From Sthenelais limicola (taxonomy: Eukaryota > Annelida > Polychaeta > Phyllodocida > Sigalionidae): a stretch of 64,000 bases of DNA. Both the position numbers and the translations under genes were made by a program. This document shows positions 45,345-58,910 of this stretch, piece after piece. Position 1 is the stretch's first letter. Each line of letters begins with the position of its first letter. The stretch is from NCBI GenBank assembly GCA_942159475.1, contig OW804095.1, forward strand, positions 94,315,740 through 94,379,739, written 5' to 3'. The notes beneath the pieces were generated by a model. That model worked only from the letters and a program-made list of their open reading frames with translations. It made no database searches and was not told the origin of the DNA.

Positions 45345-48300
45345 AAAGAAAGAGAATAATTAGATGATCACAGATCACAGATCACATTTCACATCTTGGT
45401 ATAATATAATGAAAAAAGAATGCAGAGCAGGCAGGTGATAGATAAATGAATATTGACGCGAGGTTGAAACTAAGTCATAGATATATCCCAAAGCTTGATA
45501 CGAAGGGAATAGTTATAATTAACAAGATTATACTACGTTCTGACTATCAACCCATTTATTAAAATGCATTAATCAGGACATCCATGAATATGGTCTCAAT
45601 TAAATCTTGGTTGAATGAACGTTAGATGGTTTTGAAAAGATGAAACAAAAAGTAGGGAATAGTTTTGACCAACGTTAACTGAGAGTGTAGCTTTAAAAGG
45701 CAAAGGCTTAGACATGTAATTGATGTACATGTACGAAATAACTAATCTATCCAAAGTGTGGAATAAAACGCTGAAAGCGGAGAAGTTGGGCGCTCCAATT
45801 ATTGCATATTACTTGTATATCACATGGAGAGACATTAATGTGTCAGCGAGTGGTGGCAGACTGTGTTTTATAGAGCATGGCTCCTCTGACCTCCCCACTG
45901 GCTGATAGACGAACGGGCAGGTTAAGTGCTAACCCCCGAGACTTAAGCACCTGCTGAGTTGTCCTCCTATCAGGTCCCTTGGATGAACATCTACTCACGG
46001 CATGTGGGAACAAGTTGTAAGCTAACGCTTGCCATACAAATGGGAGACCAACCAAACAAGTAGGCTACTGATACAAATATCATCATTATGTTTAAGATAT
46101 AGTTATACATGCTATTCCTTGGGTAACAAAATTAAAGGGTCTCCTGAATACATTTAAAAGCCAGGTCCTACAGAAAATCTCCTGCGGTTTATGAATATAC
46201 ACGAATGTTAATTAAGAATATCTCTATTTTCGTTAAAATTAATTGTATATCTTTACTCTTCTTTCTATGTACTACATCATTCCCAATAACGTATGGATAA
46301 GGTCGCCAGAGTATGTACAATCGGCAACTCTACATACTTCGTAAATTCTGGTCAATTATCTTGGAAATTGATAGGTACTAGGTATGTGAATATATTCGGT
46401 ATTGCATTGATTCAAAAGGTCTGTTTTTTCAACCTCATGGGGGTTTAAATTTGGTTCATTTGAAAGGATTGGCGAAGACAAATTGTACATTTTCAAGCGA
46501 ATTCACCCATAACTATACTAGTAGGAAGGCTGTAATGGGTAGAAAATATGCCACTAGGAGGTACTTCAAGGACTTCAGCGACCGGTATTAACTTAGGCTT
46601 ATTTCATATAAGGAACAGCCTTTACTTGTTTGTCTCTCTTCAAATCTAAGGAGGAAAGACAGTAAGAAACGTTGAAAGGTCTGCTCAGTCTGATAGAAAG
46701 AATGGTAGGGCTCGCAGGTAAGAATTTAACTTCCACCAGACCTTCGCTTAACCCGCCAGACCACCCTCATTGCCATCCTCGCTAGGGACTAGAATTGAAT
46801 AAAAGAAATGAGGACCTGAAGAGGTCTCTCTCGGGGATAAGGGCAAATAACCATTAGTAGGAATGGCCCAGAAGAAAGAAAGCTAGTGTAGCATTGGAGG
46901 AAATCCCCCTCGGGGACGTGCCTGAGAAAGCAGTCTGGTGACATCCTATAGTTGAATGTACGAGCTTAAAGCCATGTGAAGAAATCTTCTAAAAAACTGC
47001 CAGGCCGAATGGTAAATGATCATTTTGCATTGATTTAAACTGGCCTTGGATACTTTAAATCGAGCAAAAACACGTATTAAATTAAATCTATATCATTTTC
47101 TGAGTTAAAATTTAATGTTGAGATGGCTCATTTATATGAGCCTCGGGGAGAACTAAACATTCCCCCTCTACAATGACCGAAATATTTAATGGGTCAGAGT
47201 GAGATCATATACTGGATATCAAAAGAACTATCTTACTGAAATGTACACTAGTTCTCCTCAAATATATAAACCGACGCCCATACAATATGTATGCTTTACT
47301 TGTAATTTACACCGGGAACTTGAATATCGATTGTGCGATTTGAAGATAAAATATTCATTGAGACTAGAGTATGCGGTTACCTTATTCTAGACTATACTCA
47401 TTCCAACACATGTTGTGCAACAGGCAAAGCCTGTACCACACTTATTGATACGGGGGCATTAATAATCCTCATACTCATCAAAAGATACTTTAGGTCCCAA
47501 GCATCGGTAGCTAACTAATTCTCTTGATACACTACACCATTCTCCGGAGTCCCTCTCAAACCTTAAGAATTTGCCTTGGGTAAATCGTTGGAAGGGAGAA
47601 GTCAAACAGCGAAAAGAATAGCAATTCGTTCATTCAATGTTCTTCTTTGTTTTATACAAAATTTATCGACTGTTCAATGATACAATAATTGTAGTTCTTT
47701 CAGGGAATTTATCTTTCCGATGACGAGAAATCGATTCAATGATGTCTGGTTGAGTCTTCCTCATCTCCTTTAGCCGAGCAGATGATTAGTTTGCTGCTAG
47801 AGTCATAATCTTTCCCATGAAATCCCTTTAGGGAATTATGTCTGCCTTACCATTGTTAAACAGATTTTGATGATGAATATGGCACAGGCATGAAGACTGG
47901 TAATGTTCTACTCTATATGAATGGCTTCTGCTCTAATGCAGAACCGAATAAATTAACTGTAATCAGTTGAAACCACAAACGCCTTCGAGGCCACTTAGTT
48001 TACCACTTTTTCATTCCAAATCGTTGGCTTCAATATTCAAAGGGGTGAATCAGATATCTGGTGACAGGAACTCATTCTCCATTGAGAATGGGTTTAATAT
48101 TTTGTAAAGCTATTTAGTCCATTGGAAAGACAATCGTATTTAAGGCATATCCATATCCTGCCCTTTAACAAGTACTGTTCAGCATGTTTAGAGGCAGACC
48201 ATATATCGGAACACAATGTTAGAGCTTTTGTTAAAAATGAATCAATTGCTTTTAAGCTGAAATTTCAGTGTATATTAAATGACCCCTGAATGAAAAAGTT

Positions 48301-49190
48301 CTATAGACCATGAATGAGGTTATAATAAACAAGGCAAGTTTAACGAAATGGAATTCAATGTTCACATTGAGTTCAGCGGCCAATTTCCTTTAGATCAAGT
48401 TGTGTAGACATTGACTGGACCTGCCATTTCTGGGGAAAGTGGATTTCAAAGACGAAGAAAACAATTCTCATCATCGTGCCTGACGAATACTCATTCTTAA
48501 AACGTACTTTGAAAGAACTTTTTGTTTACCGAGTTGTTGGAGTTTAAGTTCATAATATGAGGATGTGAGCGAATTGTCTGAGCGAAGGCAATCAATGCAA
48601 CATCTTAAGAAATACCAAGACATGGAGAGAAAGCAACGTACCTTGGTTAACCATTCTCTCTCTATATATATACCTTGCCTACTCATATAGCAATACTAAC
48701 CAGACAAAAAATGACTTGTTATTTCATAGAGAACTTCCAGTATGGGAGAGATTGATGAGAAATGGAGAGGCCTAAAATCAAGTGCACCGCGTCTGGGGGG
48801 AAAAGCTTTTCGCTTAAAAAGTAACATCAGAAGAAGAAAGGAAATGACTGTCTCCTTTTAGTAGGGCCGATCAATAGGCCCCCTATCACCTATAGCCGGA
48901 GTCTGTTCTCCGATCCAGCATGTTCAACCGAGATTCATGAATCACATAAAAGAGAAAGTCTCGACCTGGACTATATCCAGCTGAAGTGAGTTGTCTATCC
49001 GACTTTTTTCTTTAAACTCTGTCTCCGAAATAATATACGTAGAGGTGTGGGGTATCAATGGATGAATTGAACAGTTGTCTGGTACCTTCATAATGGGATT
49101 TTGACATAGATCATGATCTTATTCTCCTAGTATATAATAATTCAGCATATATGGAAGAACTATTTAAAGGGCAAGAGACATTCTAATAGT
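45345..49190. other. No gene recognised
   Basis: Probably intronic or upstream of exon A. A minus-strand ATG frame MSRQGIYIEREWLTK ending at a donor CAAG|GTACGT (48636-48686) was noticed but has a poor start context. Confidence 0.35.
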
Positions 49191-49195
49191 TGCCC

Positions 49196-49386
49196 GTTGC
49201 ATAAAAAATCCTTACTTGTTTCCTTCTGCTTGTCCTTACTAGGCAGCTGCTTGGTAAGGGCATCTTAGGCAATGATATTGCTATCCAGATAATACTAATT
49301 GTTATTGCTACATTAGGAATCTCCTACCATAGAAACAACACAATAGCTAAGCAAGGAGCATTTTGAGTAAGGATTACTTATGCAAC
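49196..49386. mobile_element. 191-bp MITE, GTTGCATAA..ATCCTTACT ends
   Basis: GTTGCATAAAAAATCCTTACT (49196-49216) is the complement, with two changes, of 49366-49386. A second, inner inverted pair CCTTACT/GGTAAGG lies around 49234-49258. Non-coding; hAT-like by the look of the ends, which is a guess. Confidence 0.75.
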
Positions 49387-49389
49387 AGG

Positions 49390-52300
49390 CCAGCAAGGGA
49401 GGTATCTAGATATATGGGAAGTATGGCATGGAGGTAATGGGCCGAGGCGTATTTAAACATATTAATTATGAAACCTGGCCATTTAATTACAGTGACAACA
49501 CAATGGAGATATACACAGCCATAGACATTACAGGACGTGGCGTGGATAAAATGTTATGAACAATGTAATGTGGAGAGTTTCATAGGGCCCCACAGATATA
49601 AAAATTGGAAAATGAATTTTGAGGAATGGAACTAGTGTAATCAATTAGTTTAAAGGGGCTATTACAAGAACAAAACGACTCTCGCTGTGCTCAGTCCATT
49701 TAGCGCCTCAAAGTCAGCGTGTTAATGGGAGATCTTTACTAAATGTGTTGAAAAGCAGACTCTTAACGGCACAGCTTATCCTATTTCTTATTGACATTTC
49801 ATATTGCATTATTAGAACAAGAACATACAACTTTTATTTCAAACGGAAAACACCTTACTCAGAGCCTATTGTACTAATTTGAGTCATGATTGTAGTATAC
49901 AAGTTTACGCACAGGAAAACCCTTTACCTAGAGTAGTTACAATATTAACATACTTTTAACGACGAGATAAAACGAAGAAAGGCATGGGCTGGAAGAACTG
50001 TTTTTTTAGATGACCACGACCTTTTTGTCAAAGCTACACTCTTGTGACAAATAACGAATTCTCATATCTTATCCTACAAATATATCTGGAACTTTCTGGT
50101 TGGACATTTATGTCTAAACTGGCTGAGAATTGCTGTACCATGCAGAGTGCCTTTTAGACTGGATGATTTAGGTAAGAAACCCGACTGATTCACTTAAATC
50201 CATCATTTAAAAAAGTTCCTTTCCCACTGATCATCTTGTCACCTCTGGCGGATGTAGTTCATGACAGGAGAAAGCGTGAATCTCGCAATTTCACGTTCTA
50301 ATCTCGCGGGTGTAGCCAGTGCCGCCGGTGCCGCCACCTGTAATGGATGTAATCCATGTCCTTCTGTTTCTGGCGCCTGTACCGAGACAAATGCAGGCCT
50401 GGGGGAAAGCCTCACCAGACTCGGTGATAGGCTCCAGCTGCATTACAATCAACAAACAGGAAAAAGAGCAAAAAGCCAACCAAACTGAGGGAACAGCTCG
50501 GGCAAACCGTGACATGCGCAGGCGATTGAGGCAAACAAGCGATGAACGACTCCTCACATGCCTAGCTTTAGTTGCTCAGAGTGAGGTGCTCTCCTCCCTT
50601 GTGTTAGCTGACACAGGGGCGGGGGTATCAGCTGGTACAGGGGGTGTATAATCATATATATACACACATATACACAAACTTAATTATGAACGCAGGGTTT
50701 CTACTGGTAAAGGAAGCTTTTCCACAGATTAAGGAATTATCAGGTAGTTAGGAAGTATATATTTATAAGCGGAGATCGGTGTAGCCCATCTTTCTGAATG
50801 CTCTCCTGAATGCTCAAGATCAGCTGCTTTATGTAAGAACAGACACACAAGTTTGTCATCAAATAACGTCATGTTGTTATGAATTCGCATGTCACATTAA
50901 TTGCAAAACAATCGAAACCTAGAGAATTTGGATGCCAATGATTAGGTAGCTAATTAAACAAAAGGCCAGAGTGCTTTTCTTACTGTGATAATGGTCGTTT
51001 GATGGCTAAGTATGATTGTTTCATGGAGATGTTATTCTTAGTAGGATGCCCTTGCCCCGAGAATCATGGGCCGACTTTCTACCCAATGACTGTTATTGAT
51101 GTAATATCATTGACTGAAGGATAAAGTGGTTGTTGTTGTTGGAACTTTTATTTATGGGGATAAACAATGGCTACTGCTTTTCCATTGGCTCCTGAATGCT
51201 GTCTTGTTGGACCCTGAGTCCATTGCTTATTCCTTCCATAGCTTCTTTACCGGTGGTTACCATTCTTTGTTCAATCACTTGAAATGTGCAAATTTATATA
51301 ATATCTAAATATCTTAGATAGCCTCATGATTTTAGGTTCACTTAAGCTCACCTCAACCAATAAGCGGAGACTGAATAAATGTTACGTCTAGATAATACGT
51401 CTAGTATTATACAGTTGTATGTGATAAGGCCCGAATGCCAATTAAATGCACATGTGGGAAATTACAACCCGACGCTATATGCCTTTTACAGTCTGCTTAG
51501 ATTAGAACAAGTAGATCTATGTAAAAGTTAATGAAAGACTTGAGAAACTTTCTCTAGTCGTAATTATATCCTTCGTCTGGTAAACTCTCAGTCTTGGCAA
51601 CATGCTGGCAATAATTGGCTATACCACTGTCTACTTGGCTAGGGATGGCTAGCTTGCATTGTGAGGAAGAGCCTGCCTGAATCTACGGTATAGTTCCGGG
51701 CCCAGGCTGAGGACTTGGTCAGGGGCGAAGCTGTATATATGGTCCTTTAAATGCACTGTAGGGAGAGAATGGTTGTGGACTGCTTGAGATTCAGGTATGG
51801 TAACTGTACCCCATGTCAGGCCTGGCAGCTAATACCACTGCAAAGTCGTCGTCCTCAGACTGGGCGATGGGCAATGAAGTGTATTCAAGATTAGGCACGC
51901 GGACTGATTAATGGAACGTGGGACCCTAGTTTGTTCACCCTTTCACTCTACATTTCCCTTGATAACATAACCAGTGCCCTGATATGGGTCCTTTTACAAT
52001 CCTCCTGGGGTCTATATATACCAATGAGAAGCTCTGATGGAACTCTGTGTTGAGTTATTGCACCAATGCTTAGATTTCGCCTCTAAATAAATAGCGTAAC
52101 GAACTATCGGGTGATACTAGAGGCAGCGATGGTATGGGCAGTAGACTGGAATGGATGGTATTAAGCGGTAGGTCCGGTTCTCTCCCGTTTATCAACCAGA
52201 TAAGAAGATATTAGCTTAGTGACCAAGGCCGGAGTTTAAGATGAGACCTAGCTCTGGGGTGTTCTACTAAATCTCCAGCTCTTTTCCTCATTATATCCTT

Positions 52301-55300
52301 GCCTGCTTGTCTCTAAACAGCGCTTTATCAGACGGCAGTAAAACATGTAATGTAATTACAAGTCGCTTTGCTTGCTCGGGCATTTTACGGCTTTTATGTT
52401 TCCGGCTGATTAATACTCGGGATGCGATACGTGTCATATCTTATGCAAGTGACGAATATCCTTGTGGGTCATATTCCTGCAGAGACTATTAATAAATAAG
52501 GCAATATCAAATTAAGCACGTACCAAATATCAGGTGGAGTGAACACGCTATATAGTTATGTTTGTCATTCGTTCATGTCATGTTTCAATATGACAAATAG
52601 ATGCTGCAGAATTCCCTGTCATTACTCCTATCTACAGATTGTGAGCCCATCAGTTCTGTGTATAGAGTTTTGATTTTTTAGAGAGTCCGACGCTAGTCAG
52701 TTGGAGGAGCATGTAATAAATATGCAAAAATACACTTCAAATATTTCCCCGCTACTAGGAAGCTATAAAACTAGGTATTTTAGGGGCGAACTCGGCTAGT
52801 GGTACAAGAGGCCGGGACAAATAACTACCACGCCCATTTGGAAGGGCAAAAACAATATATTTTGAAGAACATTATCTCAGCATTGCATGGCTTTGGTTCA
52901 TTTCCATGCATCATCCTATTTTCCATCGTAACAGGACAATTATCCACTCCTTTCTTTCAACAGTACAGCGATTGTGGGTCAATGAAACACGAGCATACAT
53001 AGATGTTGGCAGTTGAATGATCCAAAGTTTTCATGTTTTACTGATGTCCCAACAATGAAGCCAAAATACGTATACATAGTGTTGCGGCATAAAAATGAGC
53101 AGTCACTGATATGATGTGTGTTAGTTATTATCTCATAGTGAATATGATCTACAGACCTGTTTACATGATGGATGGAAGGGGAAACGCAGATAGAATTGTG
53201 AGCCCTGTTTAGGGATGTAAGCTTAGTTATTTCTTTGCATGAAAATGACCCTTTATATAATATAATCGAGATAAAAGACTAGGGAATATTGCCTCCAATG
53301 TGGTGGCATCGAAACAAAAAAAATGTGTAAATCAGCAATGCAGGGACTACATAACTGCTCAAACTGAGCCTTAATGTATATGTTCATCCCTGTGACTTCA
53401 GACGTGCCATTTGAAGGATTATTCACCAAATAATCTGCAAGGACCATACATTAGCGTTAAATGCAAAGAACCCGATTTTATGTCACCTAGATGAATACGA
53501 GGGAAGGCGCTCGTTCAACTTGATAACTTGGTTGCAGGATAGCACAAAAAGGTTTCTCCTGAATAGCGCTTTCATTCTGAATACTAGCACACAAAACATT
53601 TACCGAGTTCAGCTCTTTCTGGCTAGTTGGAACAAACTGATGGAGGAGGCGGCGCTGGCCCTCGATGGATTCAGCCCAGACAGGTACGATTCTGCGCCAG
53701 ACAAGCAAAACTTTTTATGTTCAATAATAAATCTGGATTCTTTTATCTCCTATACTGCTACTCCTCCCTCAATGCACTATTCCTTTTTCTAGTGAGATGC
53801 TATATGGGTATTTCTCCTGTTTTGCAAAGCTTGCAAAGAAAGTACTAATAGTTTGGATACTCAGAAACATAGACACACACATAGATTTGTCTCTCTGTAT
53901 TTATCCCTTGGTATTTTTGGTGCTGACTTTCAAAGCTTGTCTAAAAAGGTTCAGGTACATATATACATATGACCAAAGCTGTCACGAAGTCTCGGGGCGA
54001 TATTTGGCATGCCCATGTCCATTTGATCAGACTATATATCTCCCCTATATATAGGCATAGGCGTTGATAGGCCACAGAAAGCGAGGTTGATGCCTTCCCC
54101 TCAACAAAAGCCTTCCGATATAGAACATGAAATACCCTTTATGCTGGCCTTTAAGTACAACACAGGCAGCGGCTCTCATAGTTCAGAATGGTTCATGCAG
54201 GCGTTCGGTCAATTATTCTAAGTAGAAATATATGAAGATATGGATAGGGTATGAAACTAGCCATTATAGTAGACAAGAGGTTGAGTATCATACCAAAGCT
54301 AAATGATTGAACATCAGGGTCACTTATGGGCAAGAATATATGAGTGAACCATTTGATGTGTTAAACGTATGAATATGTTGCTTTTAAATGTGCTTAGGAG
54401 GGAGGACGTTTTAGCAAAACCCAGAAAATTGTGGTACGATCTCATGACCATAAATTTGCTTACCTTTTTTCGTATGTACATTTTTTATCCTTGCCCATTG
54501 ATAATGTTAAAATACTCTGATTTCCTATATTCCAGTTTTTTATACTATTTTTCATTTATGTAATATTGCAAATTAACACGTGAGAGGGAGAGGGGGCTTA
54601 ATTCTAATTTTAATTCTAATTTTCTAAAAGGTCAAACCGATTTTCTGGTTGGGCAGTATACCTAGGACAAATTGGCATTAGACTGTTGGAGTGCATTTGG
54701 AGTGCATGGTGGGACGTGAAATTGCAACACAAAAGGAAGAAATAAAAATAAGATTAGGGGATTTGCATGTTTTGCTGTGCATGTATATTACAGTGCATAC
54801 TGTGATGGAATCAGTTCAAATCTGACATGCTAGGTTCAAATCTGACATACAAATATTTAGCAACATTTTTATCGAAAATTGCAAGAATATTTTTAACAAT
54901 ATCCCAGCTTGTTTAAATGATTGATAAGAACAAATGAATGATGGATAAGATGAATTTTTGTTTTATGGAAACATGTTAAATACATACATGCAAATCTCCT
55001 ATTACTACCGTACGTTAAATTACAAAATGAACAGTATATTTTCATATAAATGATAATTTCCTGGCAAATGCTTAGCATGTTACGGAATACCGACAGTTTG
55101 ACTACAGAAGTCCAAAACCCTTCCTATAAGCATAGATTCGCATGTCGCCTTCTGAAGAATAAACACTAGGCTACCCTAGTTGCAAAGTGCACACGTTCTA
55201 GACATAAATCGTATGTTGTTTTCCCCAAGCATAGATTACAGAGTGTGCTCGTATGTTAGCTCTTTAACATATTATGCCACAGCAGTGACAAGTGTTTGTT

Positions 55301-57040
55301 TTCTAGGCAGCTAACCCAAATGGCAATATTATGTCCTCTTACACACAGTGGACAGGTGTTTTACATGATATATTATGGCATAGCATTAAACAGGGTCCAT
55401 TACTCAGCAGGCACACCCTGAGTATAACGATATGCGGAAGTTGTTCACAGTTTATATCGTTATGCGACAGTCTATGTCTCAGTAAAAAAACAAGACCTCT
55501 ATGGGAATTAGTCCATTGTAGCTGTGATTGGTTGGCTTTATAAAACACATCTAGCATCAAACCTCAAGGGGAAAAAAGTAACTTCCTTCTGCATGTCTTA
55601 AGTGGTCGTTTCTTGTTCCGAGCGCGAGCGCCACATCTGGAGCAGTGGAGTAGTAAGTGGGTTGAGTATTCCCTTAAGCCAGTAATGACTGAACACAGAG
55701 TCCGTGTTAATCCATAATCTCTGTCTATTTCCGAGTCAATAAGGGATCTATGTTTCCACTCTCAATCCGATAATTTAGTGCGTGATTCTAATTCGCACCA
55801 GACAAACACCATGAGAAATTTGCAACTCTGACATGACTCTCTGGAACCCCGCATTTTTCTGTTGTTCTATTCTCTAAGAGCATAATTTCAGAAAAATCTC
55901 GTGCTTCACTTTTACAATTAGAAATTCGGGAAAAGCCCCAACAACCCCCTTATTCATTTGTTAATGTGTAGGATACCCACAATTGAAGTTAACAAATCGG
56001 AATTTGCTATTTTATAATATCGAATGAATAGCACAAAATGTAATAGGAAAAATGAATGATCCTACACGTTTGCATCTGGGTATATGATAATATAGGTATT
56101 GACTGCAAAACATTTGAGGTTTTTGATTGGGTTCCTGCATTAATGTTATGGCTGGTTTCGACAATCTCTTAGATTGTGAACCAGTGAATGAAGGTTGTGT
56201 GTATTGGTCTGCAATGTCTAGGGATTATGTTGGGTTGTGCACTGGGTCGTATTGCTCGACCAGCTCATGCATATGTCTGGATGAGTGAACAGCTTTCAAT
56301 GAAAGCCTTCAGTTTTATACTGGGATAGCTGAATAAATAGCTGGGGTGTACACGTGTATGTACACACATATGGGTAGCTATAATGGGGTGAAACCTGATG
56401 GACCCACAGGCGTGTGGTTTTGGCAACTTGGTGAGAGCACAATATCTTTTGATTGTTATGAGCATTTGTGTATCTGGTGGCACGGAGTTGATGGACTAGT
56501 AATGGGTCTAGTCTACCCAAGGCAGAAGTTACAATAATGCAGTTCAGCTAACAATTGGTTTAGAGCCAATCCCTTCACACACCAGTAGCTGGTGTCTTCA
56601 TGCCTATTGAATCAGTGAGCTGCCCATGATTGGGCGAATGATTAGTTCTATACATATTATGTTCCAGTGAGATAGTTTGTTTCCTGACATCCAGTGTCCG
56701 CCCCATTCCATTATGTCTATTGCGATATTATTTCACTTAGCATTTACTTCTGCCATCAGTTATTTCTCCACGCGAAACAGGGCATCCCTATGATTAGTCC
56801 GGTGTCTGGGGGTGATTCCGTGTGCAAGTCTGAATGTACTAAGTTTCTCTCCAGAATCATTTAGAGGGTATCCTGGGATGAAATAAAATCGAGGGTGACA
56901 GTCCTGAATCATGGGCATAAGTTGGGAAATCACGATTGAAGTTTAATAGCCATGGATTAGCCCTAAATATTTTGATTGAGTATTTGAATATGAAAGATTG
57001 GAACTATTCCAATAAAACTTTGTGAGATTATAGTCTTTAG
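49390..57040. other. No established gene; scattered weak exon candidates
   Basis: A GC-richer stretch at 50261-50651 has open frames on both strands but no recognised product. A plus-strand acceptor with a good pyrimidine tract (GCTTGTCTCTAAACAG) at 52320 opens a 56-codon frame to a stop at 52490. None is linked to a neighbour with matching phase. Confidence 0.35.
53613..53683 (+). CDS. Weak candidate exon (71 nt)
   Basis: GAGTTCAG|CTC opens a frame reading LFLASWNKLMEEAALALDGF and ends at CAGACAG|GTACGA. The segment is GC-richer than its surroundings and has helix-like composition. The acceptor has a poor pyrimidine tract and no partner exon is known. Confidence 0.2.
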
Positions 57041-57090
57041 GAATGTTGATTTTTCAAAATATATTTTTTTTGCATAACCATCATGAACAA

Positions 57091-57103
57091 CCACCAGGGG
57101 GCG
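57091..57103 (+). promoter_or_regulatory. Perfect CTCF core motif
   Basis: CCACCAGGGGGCG fits the CTCF core consensus CCASYAGRKGGCR at every base. A second near-match, TCACCAGGGGGCAG, lies in the same orientation at 57447-57460. Both lie in repeat-like AT-rich DNA (57000-57800), so they may be carried by a mobile element. CTCF is present across bilaterians; occupancy is unknown. Confidence 0.4.
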
Positions 57104-57109
57104 TTTTTC

Positions 57110-58180
57110 TGTGTTTTTTTCAGATTTTTTTTAATAGACTTGAGTTCACTTACAGTTTGAAATTTGTTTTAACCATATAACAAGAAGGGATTGATATACT
57201 CTTAAAGGGCGTAAAAAGAGCTTTGATTTGATATATAAAACATGCCTCTAGGTTATTAAGAAATGGAGTTATGATTTTTCAAAAAATAAATTTGTCCAGT
57301 GGTGTAGGTTGCGGCCGAGTGCTGGCCGCGGCAAGATTTTCATTATTCTACAAGAATGGCTCATCTGACAGCTTAGACTTCATTAACTTTTTTGTTCAAC
57401 TCATGGAGTTCTTCAATCCTAAACCTTGAATGGTATTCTGTGATATTCACCAGGGGGCAGTTTTGTCCATAAACTGCACCTACAGTCCAGTTGCCAAACT
57501 GGGATTCGGGGGTCAAGCATGTTTTGGGGTATGGATGAAGTTTTATTGTTGATTCTGATAATATAACATGTCCTGAGCAAGAATCATCCAGGTGCTGCTT
57601 TGTATCTCTTGGGGAAAATTTATTATGGGCCAAAAACAAAATGGCTGCTGGGCGTCCAGGTAGCTGATCATCAATACCCCATAACTTCCTTATTATTGGT
57701 GCTAGAAACATGATTTTTGTGTCTACACCTAGGTTTATTGGATCTAGGAACTCAATAATATACAAGGATTGCCCATATCTATAATATAAATGAATAAAGT
57801 TGAACTTCAAATAAAAGAATTGCTAGAAAAATATTAAACTTTATTCAGCAACTGAACCCTTTATAGAAAATCAATAGGTAAGTATATAGTCCCAGCATAT
57901 CAAGCAACATTAGCTCTTATTAACTGTCAAAACAAAACAAACACTAAATAGATTACAGACAAACCAATGACACCTATGTATGTCCGGCTTTGTCACATCA
58001 TTACATATCATCACACCAAGCAAATTATATCACATCATACCAGTTAAAGAATAGCTGAGTGCCGCATCTAATAACTGATAATGAATAGATGGACAGACAC
58101 TAAATAACAGTATACACATAAATGACCCTTGAGACATCTTCATGATCTACCATATTTTCATCATCATGTGATGATAGGGT
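57110..58180. other. Repeat-like DNA; no accepted gene
   Basis: A 145-codon minus-strand frame at 57373-57810 (starts MKFNFIHLYYRYGQ) is open but shows no domain, splice signal or codon pattern that I would trust; the surrounding sequence has the look of an interspersed repeat (repeated TGATTTTTCAAAAAAT, CACCAGGGGGC). Confidence 0.35.
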
Positions 58181-58363
58181 TCTAGTGTGAATGTTGTTAC
58201 ATTTTGCTCTAGCATGACAATTACAGAATATATACTATATCATCTGGGCAACAATACAACTTTATGCCATGATAGCTGTGCGTATCCACAAAAACATGGC
58301 CAGATTAGACCATGGCATAAACATGCCTGGATCGCACTAGCGGAATCCGCTTTTCAAATGCAA

Positions 58364-58494
58364 CCAATTTACTCCCGCTATTTTGATTGGTTACGTAAAT
58401 TTAGCTGCGCCAATCCATGACACTCATTTCATGACGCAACATTGTAGGCGCTTGTTTTTCCCGAGTCCGAGGGTTGCGAGACATGCAATGAAGG
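58364..58494 (+). promoter_or_regulatory. Promoter-like region with three CCAAT/ATTGG boxes
   Basis: CCAAT at 58364 and 58410, ATTGG at 58386, ATGACGCAAC (CRE/ATF-like) at 58431 and a donor-like AAG|GTAAAT at 58494 preceded by ATGCAATGAAG. A TATA-less promoter with a short first exon is possible. The downstream neighbour is a MITE. Confidence 0.3.
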
Positions 58495-58544
58495 TAAATA
58501 ATGGACAAATAACTCTTAAATATATATCATGGCATAAAAATAGA

Positions 58545-58910
58545 ACCTAACTTGAGCTGCATATACGGCAACGCATTCACAAAACGCTTGTGTCTTTTGG
58601 TGAGTGTCTTTCAATTAAACATTGTAGGTCACCAAAATTGAGGCTCGAAATAACGTCCCCACCCTGTCAGCTTTCAATTAATGGAAATAAGGGGTAGAAG
58701 AAAGAGAACAATGCCATCAAAATCCTTGAATAGGGGGGTCTAAAAATGATCGTATTTCCGGAGATAAGGGGGTGTTTTTGAGATTATGGAATGAGCCTTG
58801 GTGTCCACCTAATATACTGAGTGAGGGCACGTAAAATAGGAAAGAATATACTTGTGAAAGACACTCACCAAAAGACACTTGCCGTATATGCAGCTCGCGT
58901 TTAGTTATAT
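58545..58910. mobile_element. MITE with ~42-bp inverted ends
   Basis: GAGCTGCATATACGGCAA and TTTTGGTGAGTGTCTTTCA (58554-58613) recur as complements at 58855-58896. The left arm has about 20 extra bases between the two blocks. Internal sequence is non-coding. Confidence 0.75.

Noticed and set aside
50261..50651. Overlapping frames up to 110 codons on both strands
   Set aside because: GC-richer patch with low-complexity translations; no splice or family support.
52307..52492. Frame after a good plus-strand acceptor
   Set aside because: No upstream exon with matching phase and no recognisable product.
57373..57810. 145-codon minus-strand frame
   Set aside because: No domain, start context or splice signal; sequence has the look of an interspersed repeat.
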